DNA of 64,000 bases from Blastobasis lacticolella (GCA_905147135.1 LR990041.1:19467907-19531906), one strand, 5' to 3'. Counted from the stretch's first letter, positions 48,010 to 60,900 are shown. Notes: a model not told the origin generated them from the letters alone. Translations and numbers: made by a program.

Positions 48010-48290
48010 CGAATTACTTTTATGGAAAGCGTATTTATAGTCACCAAAAAGGAAAGTGACTTTAATGTGGTTGAAAAGAGAACTGTTCTTTTTTATTTAT
48101 AGAACCCACACAGGAGGACATATAAGTAATATCGCTATAAAAAGTCCAAGTGACTAAAAATATTTTTTAGCCATGTTGTAAACACGGGCAGACCAACGTT
48201 TTTGTGGGTCTTCTAATATCGCTACAAAGTGGATGTTTTCTTGTAACCCATGACTTAGGATAACCTACTCGTACGTCACACCCACAGTCA
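48010..48290. mobile_element. Diverged copy of the 56785-57177 foldback element
   Basis: It shares, in order, TATAGTCACCAAAAAGGAAA, GTGACTTTAATGTGGTTGAA, CGGGCAGACCAACGTTTTTG, TATCGCTACAAAGTGGATGT and TAGGATAACCTAC with the centre and right half of the element at 56785-57177. Confidence 0.7.
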
Positions 48291-49155
48291 TACACAGTCC
48301 GTACATCGCGTAACCGCTATAAAATTCGACATACTCGTTAGCGACTATCGAATAAAATCGTTACTGAGCCTGAACCTCAGGGACATACCAATGGCTGGAA
48401 TGGAATATACATGGAAATTCTGCATGAATATACGTTAAGTAACGTATGCTTTATGTGACGCGTTAGGGCACGACCGACAATACCTACGCGTATTAATAGC
48501 AAAGAATAGCGTCTACTTCATAAAGTGTGCCAATTAGAATTTTAATCCCGGATTTGCAGACGAGGGCCGTGTATTAATTAACTGCTCCGGCCATTGGTGG
48601 TTCCCGCCGCGAGCTTCGACGTTTTCGTGTAACAAACCTAGATTCGAGAATTAACTCGGCTAGGATTATTTGTTTTAGTTTACAGGAGGGTGTTAATATT
48701 GGAGGGTAGGAATATATATTTTTAGACCGCTCGCCTCGAGTAGGTCGAAATAACATTCGGACAAAAGAGTGATAAGTGGTTCTGCGGTTAACTTCGGTAT
48801 GGCGGGGTTGCTAGCCAGCGAAAGCCGGAGAAACCTTACCAGCGGTAGACGGTTAATTTTACGTCACCTGGGGAACACGTGCAGTGCAGGGCATCGAGGG
48901 ATAGAATCTGAAGACTGTGTTATTCCTCCTCACCCAAGTACTCTAACTTTTGATATTTCTACCAAATACTACAAAATGATTAAGACGTAGTAACAATATC
49001 ACAGAAACCCTGTGCGTAACGCTGATTTTATGTTTGAACGTGTTGCCAAAAATAGTCATTTCGAAAGTCATAATTAAAATCATTCGACTCGACGCAAGCG
49101 GTTTTTTTATACCACTAAGGCGGCAAACAAGCTTACGGCCTGCCTGATGGTTAAA

Positions 49156-50540
49156 ATATAGAGCCCCTAACTAGGCGTCCAAGCTTATACTGAAATAAAG
49201 TTTGGACTCTTTTGATATCTTGACAAATAGGTACTGATCGTTTACAGTACCTATACAATAGAACGCACGACAAAAAAATTGTTATGCAAAAAAGACCATT
49301 TGAGAACTTATTCATAAATAAAAAGCATCAAGGCTGACGCTTGTTTCCCTTTTCAGAAAGTGAGCAAAAGTCCAGCCTTATTTGCGATGTAAATTTATTT
49401 TGATTTAAATTCAGAAAGCTACAAACGAAATTTAAAATGGCACCGACGCGAACTTTTAGAAGGAAATAATTTTATTTTCCAGGTTCGCTTTACGTGCTCA
49501 GTTTCAGTGAGGAAAACTACAAAATACACATCATATAACTATGTATTCTATGTATATCTATCAAAATATAAGGTTCTCTTCTAAAAACACCATCAATTTA
49601 AACTTTTAAGCAAATCGAAAGCAGAATGTCGACAAATCGTGTTAACACATGAGGTTATATCCACGAGGGGCACACCGTAGCGACGCGGCGCATCAATCAA
49701 ATCTGTTACAGTGGCAGTCGGAGCGGAGCCGCCCTGATTACATTCCTGGGATCTTGAATGGCCTTCCTGGGCATTTCTGGGGCGGCCATTCAAGACAATG
49801 GCGGCACCCGAATTAAGATTTTAACACGTTACGAAATTAAAAAGCGTCAAGTATTCTGAACGCATCCTTTGATGGTTTCCCCGGTTTTGATTGTAACGGC
49901 AGGCACTTGGTTGCTCTGGTATTATTTGTATTGTAAGACAGTTTGTTGGAGAGGGGCATTAAATTGTGATACTTAGAGATTTTATGAATTTGTAATACAT
50001 TAAAAGTCAATAAAATTAATGTTAAAAAATAACATAATTCGAGTAAAAAATATGTGTGCGTCAGGATGGCGCGTGCAAGTCTACATATTATATTTTTTTA
50101 GACGTGAGTGGTAACTATAAATGTACGAAATGTACGCAATATTTAATTAAATGTAGGTACTATCATAGATAATAAGCGTAGGTAATTTTTATTTGTTTGG
50201 AACATCAACAGCTTAACGGCAGCGTCTACTCAATTTTAAGTTTCATAATGAAATCCATCTTACGGTCAACCTGCGAGAATGAAACCTTACTGAAACAGCT
50301 AGCTAGAGCATAAATTCTATATAGACAAGGAAGTAAATCCAATCGTTGTCAACTATCCCGTGAGGCCGTGACAAGCTCGGACATCGGCTTTGCGCCGCTC
50401 GTGGCCGCCGATTAGTGTCGCAGGCGCACCTGTCACGGCGCACGACGGAATGCTATCGGATTCCTGTAACGCCACACTTACATGTTTTGCTAACATTATG
50501 ACAATTTCTAGGCTTCTTAGCTAGTAAGTACCTATATAAC
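49156..50540. other. Non-coding, no gene seen
   Basis: AT-rich with a CpG-richer patch at about 50360-50450 (GACAAGCTCGGACATCGGCT). Nothing assignable. Confidence 0.35.
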
Positions 50541-50574
50541 GTTTCTTGTTAAAACAGAGTGACCTCTGAACATT

Positions 50575-50680
50575 CATCGCACAAGTTATCGGGTTTGTTA
50601 CCACGGTTAGTATTATTTTTACCTCGATATTTCGATGCAGTTGCATGCGTCATGGTCACTAGCAGACTGGTGCCGCTGTG
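50575..50680 (+). repeat. Dispersed repeat fragment related to 2375-2525 and 58268-58365
   Basis: ACCTCGATATTTCGATGCAG then TGCGTCATGGTCACTAGCAG. Confidence 0.45.
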
Positions 50681-51454
50681 TGAAGTCACTCCTAGGCGTT
50701 ACATGTGCAATAAAAGTGTAGTGAATAACCACGAAAGTCTTAAAACCTATATACCTCTGAACATGTTTTCAGACTGATTCAATGTGGCGCACCGTACTCT
50801 TATCTGCAGATTCGAATCAGACCCACAGTACTCGGTAATGGACAAAGCTGCCATTACACTCAACTTGTCCCCGTCAACGCATTAATGTTGAAAGCTCTTT
50901 GAATATGTAGACGAAGTTCGCCGCCCTCAATGCAAGCATCGCGCTTCGCTAGCGCTGATGCTCAACTTGCCTAACGTCTCGAGCTCTCGGGCTGAGGGGC
51001 ATAGTGCTATCCATATTGCATTTCCTAGGACTTGTTAGCTGGGACGTTAGGGTACCCGACGAGAAGCTGTGCCGTAAATTACTCTCTTATTTGTACTGAA
51101 AGCTAGTTCGTTATGAGGGGTTGGTGACACAAAATAAAGAAGCGGGATTTAAAAATAGCGGCAGTCTTTCGTATTTTGTGTTGGTGATGCTAGTTAGGGT
51201 TAGGGGAGTTTTATAACTATCTAAAACTGATACACTTCGTATTTTAATGATTACAAATTAAGTGTATAAATCCACGTAAAAAGTTTATGTAAATAAAAAT
51301 AGCGTGGCGACATGTATTTTGTTATGTACGTTCCGTGCGTCCAGAGGCGCTCTTTACTAAAGAAGCGGGTTGAGCTGACGTTCCTCTAAATTGACTTTTC
51401 AAGAAATTTACCTGGGCTAATTATTCTAATGTACATACACACAGCAGCCCAATT

Positions 51455-51545
51455 ACCTGAACTGCCAAACCCTGGATCATGGTCAAGGCAGACCCTGGGC
51501 CTTCGTTCACGAGAACACAACGAACATTAACTCCAAGATGACTAT
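51455..51545 (+). mobile_element. SINE (family B) fragment
   Basis: AATTACCTGAACTGCCAAAC, CCTGGATCATGGTCAAGGCA, ACATTAACTCCAAGATGACT. Confidence 0.65.
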
Positions 51546-51967
51546 TTACATACACACAGCGGCCATATACGCAACAAAATATGTTTTGTAATACCTACTA
51601 CTCTGCTTGGCTTCGCTGTGTGCATAATCTCTTTGAACACAAGTGAAGCGCAGCCATATTATTAGATAACAAATATGATACTCTCCAGAAAACCAGATGT
51701 AAAATGAAAATGGCTTGGCAATGTAGCAGCGACGCAACAAGGAAGATTAACTTTGTGCATTCTGGAAAAGAATAAAATTTTCTGCTACAAATCTACTTCA
51801 TTCTTCAGCTTGGCACGTTCAGTACGGTAGCGAAATGATCATTGGACAGTTGATGGAAAACATTGGACACAGTTGCTTGTTTAGAGATACTATTTATATT
51901 GCTAGTTGAGAAAAGGTAAAATACGTTAGTTAAATATGTGTTCCTGTTCGAAAATATATCTGTAACT

Positions 51968-52132
51968 AGTGGACTTCGTTCGCGTACACCTACTTTACCC
52001 CTATCTACCCTTTTTCTTTCTTATAAACCTTCCCCTTGAATCATTTGTTGCAATCCTCATTAAAATAATTTGCGTAGTTTAAAAGGTCTAAGCGTACATA
52101 GATAGACGGCGGGAAGCGACTTTGTTTTTTAC
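51968..52132 (-). mobile_element. Dispersed repeat (family G), minus copy
   Basis: The reverse complement shows AAAGTCGCTTCCCGCCGTCT, TACGCTTAGACC, GTTTATAAGAAAGAAAAAGG and a GGGTAGATAGGGG run. Confidence 0.6.
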
Positions 52133-52324
52133 AATGTATGTATAGAGTTGAACAACCACCGTAGCCGTCGGATGTTTGCAATCCATACCTACCAGAGGTA
52201 ACAGTAGCGGGACTCCGTAAAAACCCAAACCCATATCGAAGATCAGTGTAGATGGCGAGACACTTTCCCATGCCGAGATCAAAATGTATTTACGGAAGAT
52301 TATGGAAGATTTTTCAGCCGGTAT

Positions 52325-52425
52325 ATATAAGCTGTAGGTATGTATGAATTGTAGATGTTATGGGTGATAGTTACCACTTACCATCAGGTAAGCTGTCTGT
52401 TCGTTTGTCATTGAGTAGCATAAAA
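52325..52425 (+). mobile_element. Family E SINE tail
   Basis: GTAGATGTTATGGGTGATAG, TTACCACTTACCATCAGGTA, TCGTTTGTCATTGAGTAGCA, TAAAAAG. Confidence 0.6.
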
Positions 52426-52794
52426 AGAAGGTATCTACATCGTAGCTCGGGGCACTCTTCCCATTACGCTGTGGGCTCGTATTTGTGACTACGTGCACAC
52501 CTATGTATACAGACTACGTACCTACGTACGTATGTATGTACAATGTATGAAGGTTGACCGCGAAACCTGTCAATTGTGGCGCTAGTTCGTTTTATGTAGC
52601 AACACCGGAAGGATGGTAGTAATCTGTGACAGAATTCGAATGTCGCCAACAATGGGGCATGGATAAGAAGGTACGTGACGGAAAAAGAAACTAACATGGT
52701 CCGATTATGAAATTAGAATAATGACGTTTCGGAAAAGACCTAGCGCCCTCCTTCATGGAATTATGATTCTTGTCAAATATGTCAACATTTGATG

Positions 52795-53065
52795 TAGCAG
52801 GCATGGCCGTGTGGTGTCCGGCAGGGTAGAATAGCACCAACCCCTTACACTCTGGGTGTCGTACAAGGCGACTAATGTTTTCGAGGCAACAGATAAAAAG
52901 TCTCCGCAGTCAGGAAAATGGGCAGCAGCATTTTCCATTGTTATATTTAAACACTGCGATCTCAAACCCGCCTGCCAGGCGTGGAGATTATGGCAATAAC
53001 CTCCCCTTTCGTGGGAGAGGCCATAAGTCCTGCAGTGGACTGTTACGGGATGTGATGATAATGAT
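52795..53065. mobile_element. Family F repeat (two blocks)
   Basis: The left part (52800-52885) holds the reverse of the ACACCACATGGC block. The right part (52955-53065) reads ACTGCGATCTCAAACCCGCC, TGGAGATTATGGCAATAACC, CATAAGTCCTGCAGTGGACT, GATGTGATGATAATGATG. Typical of a non-LTR element tail. Confidence 0.6.
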
Positions 53066-53509
53066 GTAGCAGACATTGATTGGCACCTTAGTTAGACAGT
53101 ATAAACCGACTAATTTTAAATGGTGTACAATAACGAATACGGCTTATTAAGGTTATATAGTATATTACCCAATAGCGTCAAGTTATATTTCCTCTATATA
53201 GTTTATTATTGCCAGTAAATTAAATTTAGTATGCTAATTTTTCCGCAATGTGTCAAAGTAACCTGAAGTGGTGAAAGCCCTATACCTATTAAACATCGTA
53301 TCCCGCATAAGTCTCGGTGGCGGCGGCGGCTGCGGCGGCGCTGCGCAATCAATCACAGCGGCCTGCATCTGCCGCGGGATTTGCATAATCGAGCGAGATC
53401 GGCAGCGACGCAGTTATTATATGTATACAATTAACTAGAACCACTATCCAATTACAATACCCATGTTTTTAGAGTGAGGCAAATGAGCTAGCGGGCCTTG
53501 GGGGCCGGA

Positions 53510-53800
53510 GCTTGGGAGTGGCGGTGGCCGAGCGGTAAGCGAGAGGTACCCCGAATCCCGCTGCGGTTATGTACCGATGACTCTTTTTTGAGTTATGTTA
53601 CTTTTCTGAATTAGTTGAATTCTAACCGATGCTCTTACGGTGAGGGAAAACATCGTGATGAAATCTGCACGTTCAGGCGACGGAATGTGTAACCATGATC
53701 CAATCTGGTCAGGTTCCTCTGGTAGCAGGAAAACGGAGGTTAGATGGCAGTCGCTCCACTGTAATAATCTGATGCCAAATCGCGGGCACAGTTAAGTATA
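53510..53800 (+). mobile_element. tRNA-derived SINE (family B), best head
   Basis: The most complete 5' end of the family: GTGGCGGTGGCCGAGCGGTA resembles a tRNA A-box region, followed by GTACCCCGAATCCCGC, CTCTTACGGTGAGGGAAAAC, CATGATCCAATCTGGTCAGG and GATGGCAGTCGCTCCACTGT. Confidence 0.8.
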
Positions 53801-54109
53801 TAAGTTTAAAGTAATCTAATTTCCGAGACCCAAAAGTATCGAACCGAGATGGATAAATTATGGAGGTACTTAAATGGAGATACATAGATCATTAATTTTA
53901 CTCTCAGGGCATTATTCTACCGTAACGGTATAGTTTATGGATTATAAATAAACAAACATAAACATAAAAAAAAAAAAATTATTTTGCCGCCAAGCAACAG
54001 TTAGCTTGCCTTGTTATGTCCCCGTTTGAAGGATTAAGGTAATCGTAGAGGATAAGGTTGAGCCAAAGTAATCAGAGGCATATTTTTGAACTTACACTTA
54101 CATCGGCTA

Positions 54110-54172
54110 GTTCGGCTTCGTAAAGCGTCGTCTTTGCATCGCACATGTGAGTAAATACAAAGCCGAAACTGT
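54110..54172. repeat. Imperfect palindrome, second copy of 22043-22116
   Basis: CGGCTAGTTCGGCTTCGTAA, GCGTCGTCT, GTGAGTAAATACAAAGCCGA, AACT. Confidence 0.65.
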
Positions 54173-54199
54173 ATTTGCCGCCTTGTACTGAAACATTCT

Positions 54200-55600
54200 T
54201 GGTCACAACGACGAAATGTAGGATTGCCCCCATGTGAAGATGAACGTGGATTGTTATTTCAAAAATTTGCGCGTTGCTATGACGACTTCGCGACTGTCTG
54301 TCACAGACATCGTTGCGGTTACGTATGCTGTTAAGCTCCTACGGGACTAAATTTAATTCTAGAAAAATTAACTTTATAATAGAATATTTTCAGCGACTTT
54401 TCGTATTTTGTTATTTTGAGTGCATCCTAAGTATTCGGAAATATTAAATTTATTTATAAAACGAAATCAAATTAAAACTAATAAATAAATAAATAAGCTT
54501 GAAAATTATGTTAGCAGAACGGAACATACAATTCACTCCAATGAAGGTAGATAATAACCAACTTCATGTCATTCAAAATCGACATTTACACAGGATAGGC
54601 CCCATTGAGAGTAGAGCATGTTGTGACGTCATTCCACACGGTGGGATCAAAATGGCGGCGTACTATCTATCACGTGAACATTAAATAGTATCTATCACGT
54701 GTGGCTTCAGCAGGGAGCCTGCGTCTGCTCCGCGGCGTCTCCCATCGGGCCGGAGCCGCGTAATTTCCGCCGCTTGGTTAAACGGCACGTTTCCGACTAG
54801 CGTGATATTGGCGGCAGCTCTGAAATCCGCGAATGATTGGATTTGCTTCATCAACTCGTCAAACAGAGCTCTCTACAGCGCGCTGTGGCTGACACCGCAG
54901 CCGAGCCATAGTTAGCGCTTCGACGCAAACGGCTTTATCCTGTTAGGATGCCGGCGGCGACACTTGATTGTTTTGCTGTTAGTTGGGATTACAGTTTTAG
55001 GGACACGGGTGAAGAGCAGTTTTTGTCCCCATCTATTCGCAAAACGGCAATAGGTTCACGGATTAGGATGGTTGGTTGCTCAAGGAGCAAGGTCCCCACC
55101 CAGACACTCGCCGAAGTTTTGAAACATGAACTAGTACTCTGCTTTCATACATTAGGGAGATAATTTAAAATGGTTGCTCGGGAAAAACATAAACTGCTCT
55201 AAAACGATTTCCACGCGGACGCAGTGATAAATAATCTAGTCATAAAAAATAATTAAATAAACCTCACAACTATTCACGTATTTACCTGACCATAACAACC
55301 CAGATATAGTTTAAAACATTTGAAAAATACACCTCTCCCATTCCACAACATTGTGTCACCCCAGTGTTGTTTCAGCAAAACTGCCCCCCCGGTATCCCCA
55401 AACACATTACCCGTTCCATGTAATACGGATCAAAATTGTTGTCGTTATATCCGAAACAATGTAGCCACCGCGAGGGACGCGCCCTAAATAAACCTATCGG
55501 CGATTGGTCGCTGAACGGCCACAATTAACAAACACGCCGCGTAATCAACTCGCGGTGAGTTTAATCATGTGCCGATGTCCGCCCGATATGAATACGGCCC
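54200..55600. other. Non-coding, no gene seen
   Basis: A CpG-rich patch lies at about 54715-54775 (TGCGTCTGCTCCGCGGCGTC). Nothing else supported. Confidence 0.35.
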
Positions 55601-55612
55601 GGGTAATGGTAT

Positions 55613-55990
55613 GGCGGCCTAATATCTTACGGTGAGGGGACACGTCGATGAATCCTGCTTAGGCGAGTGAATGTGTCACCGTGAAGCGATTTGGTCAGAT
55701 TCCCCTGGTGGTAGGGTCACGGATCATCCGAAAGACGCCCCCTGCTGGGCAGCCTCCCCCAGAGATATCCACAAAGGCCGGTCCTGTGCCTTCCGAATCC
55801 AGCTGATACCTGCGATCTTTACCAAGTTGTCGGCCAACCTTGTGGGAGACCTACGCGCAAGGTGGGTGCACAGATGGCAGTCGCTCCACTGTAATGACCT
55901 GATCTACGAAATCCTGGATCACGGTCAAGGCGGACACCGGGCCCTCATGCGCGAGAGCACAACCGGGACATTAACACCAAGATGATTTAA
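55613..55990 (+). mobile_element. SINE (family B) interrupted by a family C insertion
   Basis: 55613-55717 holds the family B head side (CTTACGGTGAGGGGACACGT, TTTGGTCAGATTCCCCTGGT). 55718-55870 is family C (CCGAAAGACGCCCCCTGCTG, GGCCGGTCCTGTGCCTTCCG, TGTCGGCCAACCTTGTGGG). Family B resumes at 55871 (AGATGGCAGTCGCTCCACTG) and ends ACATTAACACCAAGATGATT. Confidence 0.75.
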
Positions 55991-56083
55991 TGGCGGCTGC
56001 TGTTGTGGCCAGTGTTGTGAAAGACGTTGGCGAGAGCGGCCAATGTGTGGACGAGGCAGCCACAACTCTGCTACAACCTTTGA

Positions 56084-56171
56084 TGACCTAAGTTGGTTAA
56101 CATGCCGGTCTGCCACGCAGAGGTTCCGGGTTTAATTCCCGGACGGGCAGAAATTGAAATGATGAATTGTC
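56084..56171 (+). mobile_element. tRNA-derived SINE (family A), head only, plus strand
   Basis: GACCTAAGTTGGTTAACATG, CCGGTCTGCCACGCAGAGGT, TCCGGGTTTAATTCCCGGAC, GGGCAGAAATTGAAATGATG. The only plus-strand copy here; the body is missing. Confidence 0.8.
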
Positions 56172-56669
56172 TGACAGACAGCCATGTCTGGGGCTCCCGA
56201 ACGGATTAACCGATTTGGATGCGGCTTTCTCTATTTGAAAGACAGTTCTATTAAAATTTACGAAATATTACAGTTTAAGTAAACTTGGTCGAGGGTCATC
56301 CGACATTTTCTGTAGGTTATCTTTTAATAACATATTTAGATAAACTTCGCAAACCGTTGTTCATCGGGCAAAGTTAACACAATGAATTTGTCAAGCGACC
56401 GCCAGCTAGCGGAACCGAGCCCCCCTTCCCCCCCATGTAACAGCATTAAAAGCTTTTCAGAGGGCATTATTCCCGAGGTGAGCGTCATAATACCGCCACG
56501 TGCCTAGGCGACCGCCATTTTGCAACTTTTTACAATCGCTCTGCACTTCTGTATTCATGGCGCTCACGAAGTTTGTTCATAACGTTAGAGAGCGGCACTC
56601 GGTCAGATTAATTAGTTGGCGGTGGGTAGACCGTGAAATGTGATGTCGAACTTGTCGCTCCTATAGTTA

Positions 56670-56784
56670 GGCGCTGTCCCAATTGGCAACGGTCGTGCGA
56701 CCATGGTCGTACGACGGACGTCCCGAACCAAGAGGAGACCTCGAAACCGCTCGTCGCACGACCGTTGCCAATTAGGACAGCGCC
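56670..56784. mobile_element. Small foldback element (GGCGCTGTCC ends)
   Basis: The left end GGCGCTGTCCCAATTGGCAA then CGGTCGTGCGAC is matched by the inverted right end GTCGCACGACCGTTGCCAAT then TAGGACAGCGCC. A left-end relative is at about 22970-23018 in a turtle intron. Confidence 0.85.
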
Positions 56785-57177
56785 TTAGACTGTGAGGGCG
56801 CCGTAGGTGATCTAACGTCATCAAGTGCAAGAAAAATTTCACTTTTTAGCGATAGTAGAGCTTTAGGAGCCCTACAAAATGTTGGTCCGCACGTGCACAA
56901 CCTGCCACAAAACAGTTTGTTTTTTAGTGACCCAAACTTCGACTTTTCGCAGCGATACTATATACATATCCCCTTAACAGTTTCATTTTTCTGCAACATT
57001 ATAGTCACCAAAAAGAAAAATGACGTTAATGTGGCTGAAAAGCGAAATATCTTTTGTGCCGGATTGTGCACGTGCGGACCAACATTTTGTAGGGCAAAGC
57101 TCTACTATCGCTACAAACTGAAATTTTTCTTGTACTCGATAACGTAGGATAACCTACGGCGCCCTCACAGTCTAACT
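56785..57177. mobile_element. Long foldback MITE, arms about 190 bp
   Basis: The left arm starts TAGACTGTGAGGGCGCCGTA and runs through AGTGCAAGAAAAATTTCACT, TAGCGATAGTAGAGCTTT and CCTACAAAATGTTGGTCCGC. The reverse complement of the right end gives the same blocks in the same order. It abuts the small foldback at 56670-56784, with the TIR sharing its edge. Confidence 0.85.
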
Positions 57178-57870
57178 CGATGTACGATTTCGCTCTTAGC
57201 ACCTTTGGTACCACCAAAAATACTCTATTCGCTTTCTAAATAGCCGCCTTCGAAATAGTCACTTTCGATCTCCATTCTATCTCGATGCCACGCTACCCTC
57301 AAAACTCCAGCCTTGTTGTGAAATGGAAAGTCGTTACCTCCACGTATTTCTCACCGACAAGCAGGTGAACAATAAAATGTGACAACTTTTTCACTCATTT
57401 TCTTTTACATATACATTTTCATCTGCCGTGAATGCGTTAAGTACCGCAAAAAGGGAATAAATCAAGTCAAGATATTCCCCGGTATAAATAAACGTAATTT
57501 ACGGTTACGTTTCGCATTCAGAAAATAAAATGACATTACTTGGAGCAGAGAATGGAGCGAGTGGGTGATAAAATGGTACGGCGTTTTGTTGAGGCATTCG
57601 CCGGTAATGCGAGTTGAGATATATTTTTGATCATTCCTGATTTCGCATTAAGTAATCGGGGAACAGTGAGAGGTGTGGCTATTAATAGCGTCAGTGTTAC
57701 CAACGTTTCTAGCAAATACGCGCTACGATATCTTAAAAAAGCGCTAGAATCCTTTGTATGAAAATCGTTTTAATAATGCGTACCAAACATTTGAAAAATC
57801 CGCTAGATCTAGCGCCGAAAGCATTAAGTTAAGCACGGCGAAAACATAAGGCAACCCTGAATGGCGATGG
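57178..57870. other. Non-coding, no gene seen
   Basis: Contains a short palindrome CGCTAGATCTAGCG at about 57800-57813. Nothing else supported. Confidence 0.4.
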
Positions 57871-57879
57871 ATCTTCAGA

Positions 57880-58030
57880 GGCTCTATTTTTGAATAGCTC
57901 GCCTTGAATTAGAACGGTTTTCAATTTTAATTTTCGGTATGACAAATTCAAAAGAGAGTACGGTTCAAAATAGGGAAAATTAGCATCATTCATCAAAATA
58001 TCTAGGCGATTAAAAAATACTACAGATACT
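57880..58030. mobile_element. Foldback-related repeat (GGCTCTATTTTT family)
   Basis: GAGGCTCTATTTTTGAATAG, AACGGTTTTCAATTTTAATT, TTCGGTATGACAAATTC, then AAAATAGGGAAAATTAGCAT; related to 40627-40800. Confidence 0.6.
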
Positions 58031-58267
58031 GTTGCCTTCACAATTGAGCACAGAATGTTGATACTGACATAAGTACAAACAATATTTTTTATCAAGGCAT
58101 GCACAGAAAGAAACATAAATTAATTTAAACATCAACTAGCTAAATGTTTAGCTCAAACTATCCCGTACCATTCTGTTATTCATCCGGGAACCTGTGACGC
58201 TCGCTCGGAGTCTAGTTATTAATGAAGGAATTTCCGAAATGAATGAAACAGTTTTGGAAACATTTTT

Positions 58268-58365
58268 AAGGTATGTTCCAAGTTTCCTACCGCGTACCTT
58301 TGATACGATATTTCGAGGCAGGTGCAAGTGTATAATAATAACCGCGATATTTTAAAACATCAGTT
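58268..58365 (+). repeat. Dispersed repeat (matches 2375-2525)
   Basis: AAGGTATGTTCCAAGTTTCC, TACCGCGTACCTTTGATACG, ATAATAATAACCGCGATATT, TTAAAACAT. Confidence 0.55.
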
Positions 58366-60760
58366 TAGGATATTTGTCTCAAACACCTTTTGCAAACGTA
58401 CGCACAATTAAGTTTATTAAGTATACAGATAAAAGTCCTACAGACGTGGCTACAAGTATTTCAGTAAACGTACTCGCCTAGTCCACAACCTAATCCACAA
58501 AAGCCTCTACATATTCAACGCAACGTCATACCATACCATACACTTAATTAAAAATTTAATTGATGCGTGATGTATTGTATGCGGAAGGGCTTACCATCCT
58601 AAACTCTGCTGCTCCAGGGAATGGTTTAATAATATATTTATAAGTTTCAAAGAGGAAGTTGACTTGTGTCTGTCTTTCACGCGTGTAGATCACGGAGTTA
58701 GGACAGCGACATTAAACATGAATAAGACCCTTGTTCCCATGCTTCGCAAGCCTTTAGGTAGCTACGCTAATGTTGAGCATTGAACCAAAATCAGCAAACA
58801 GCATTTGCATATGCTGAGCTGGAGTCTTTTTGGCATCGCATTGGTCCATACATTTATTTTATTTGTGTTTCTACCTTAGTTTTAATTTAGCATTGTTGTA
58901 TTCTAAAATTACTTTAATATGTAAACGCATATGGATTTTGGTGATGTCAAAATAAATCATGTCTATGTCTATGTCAAAACAGTATATTAAATACTTTTGG
59001 TTAAATTATACTAATGTGCCCTGAATTTGTCGACATTGAACGAAGGCTTGATAACAATAGGTAAGTACTTAATGCTAAAATATGCTGCAAAAAGATTTTT
59101 TCAAAACATTTCCTTGTGACATTATCTACCTACTATTTCTTTTTGTACACCGACGGATTTACATAATAAATTCGTAAGCATAAGGTCGTGCATATTATTG
59201 GCCTTAAACATCTATTGTAGATGATTTAAACAGTCATCGTTAGGGGGTTTGTGTAGCTGTAATAGACATAATGGAACTGGATAGCAGGCAATTCTAGCCG
59301 TATGTACAGTTAATTTAAATATGAATATTTTGACGTCGCTGAAATGGGTGTGAGGACGGACTGCGGGCGGGCTCGGGGCGGAGCGCCCTCGTTACGCAAT
59401 TTCGCTCATCCACCGCAAAAGAAAAATGAAGGGTACGAATCTGGGTTTCAGCTTCAGGAATTTCGACTGCCACAGAATTACTGTACGCAAAAGTAGTAAA
59501 ACGGCACATCGGAAAACAACAAGGGTTTTTTCATACCTAGTCACATACTTGTTAATATTATCGATGTCGCTTTGTATACGGACAAAGATGGCCAAACGTA
59601 TCCTATACATCTTCTCATCATTATCATTTATCCTGATCCTGAGTGTCTTGATGCAATTATCATAGGGCAGCTAACCATAAATATTCCTAGAGCTCTTTAA
59701 TTCTTTGAGGAACATTGGAGGAACATTTCCAAGTTGCGCGAAACGTCATGAATTAATTAGCTGATGCATTTGGAACGAGCCTTTGCGAGCAGAAAGCTTT
59801 TAAAGCGAACTCTCATAAGTCGGAAATTTTGTTCGTTATCGCGCCACTGAGAGACTCATTTGGTCTGCTATCTATCGCCGAGTGGAAATTAAATTCATTT
59901 GGATTCAAGCAAGCAGTAATCATATCTGCTTAATACGAAATGAGACTATCCAAATTGATTACGGGAGAAAGAATATTTAATATATAAACGGACTATGAAT
60001 GAATATTCCTACATTGAGAGTGAGTTAATAAATAAATAAATAAATTATGAAGTGGAAAGGAGGATAGAATCTAATCTATATGACACACTGCCCAGAAAAT
60101 TAACTTAATTCCATGTACCGCCATTAAAAATTTTAAGTATCTATTAAAAAGAAATGGAATATCTTCAAAATATAACAATAATTCGGCTACTTAACAGTTT
60201 TATAATATTTAGATGAACAATATAACCAAAATAACCCGACTCACTATAGTACAAGTACTACTACGTAGAGATCGAAATCTTATTAGCCAACAACATTATC
60301 AGAGAGCCTTTGTTGGCAGAAGCCTGTCAGATGCCCATAATAAAGAAAGTTGTGTGAAAGGATATCTGGCCACACCGCAGCCCTTGGCAGGAAATTACTA
60401 GCAGCCGTCGCCCGCAGACGTCAAGAACCACAAACTATTATCATGATTCAGTAGTATATCAGAATCCTAAAAGAAAGAAGTATGTTTTTTTTTCTTGGAC
60501 ATTGTTGGAAGTATCAAAAATTAATCCAGAATGTAACAGTATTTGTTTCAAACTAAATGGTCGGTATGGTTCGGGAAGCGATTGAAATTAAAAAGTACAA
60601 AACTTTCAATCGGGAGGATGGATATAAGCTTTCGGCGTCGTGGAATCCAGTGGTGTGCAAAATAAATAACCGTAAGACACAAGAGTTATCGTCGGACGCA
60701 TCCGTGGATATCGTGAGTGTTGTGTGTCGTGCAGTTCCGAATCAACAACAAATTGACAAT
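58366..60760. other. Non-coding, no gene seen
   Basis: AT-rich DNA; only short frames without recognisable similarity. Confidence 0.35.
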
Positions 60761-60764
60761 TTTA

Positions 60765-60900
60765 TGTGAGGGTAGGAGTCTACTAGCACATCACCGCAGC
60801 TGTCACCTCCCACGGCAGTCGTCTCGTGACCACGGTGGGTGTAACCCAACCGAAACGTCGGGAAAACAAATCTTAAAGGTACGTCGCGTCCAAGTCCCGT
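60765..60900 (+). mobile_element. Interspersed repeat with CCGAAACGTCGG block
   Basis: The segment reading GTCTCGTGACCACGGTGGGT, GTAACCCAACCGAAACGTCGG resembles a repeat common in lepidopteran genomes. Class uncertain. Confidence 0.4.

Noticed and set aside
53510..53600. Genuine tRNA gene
   Set aside because: The A-box-like and B-box-like parts do not fold into a full cloverleaf, and the segment continues into the family B SINE body seen at several other sites.
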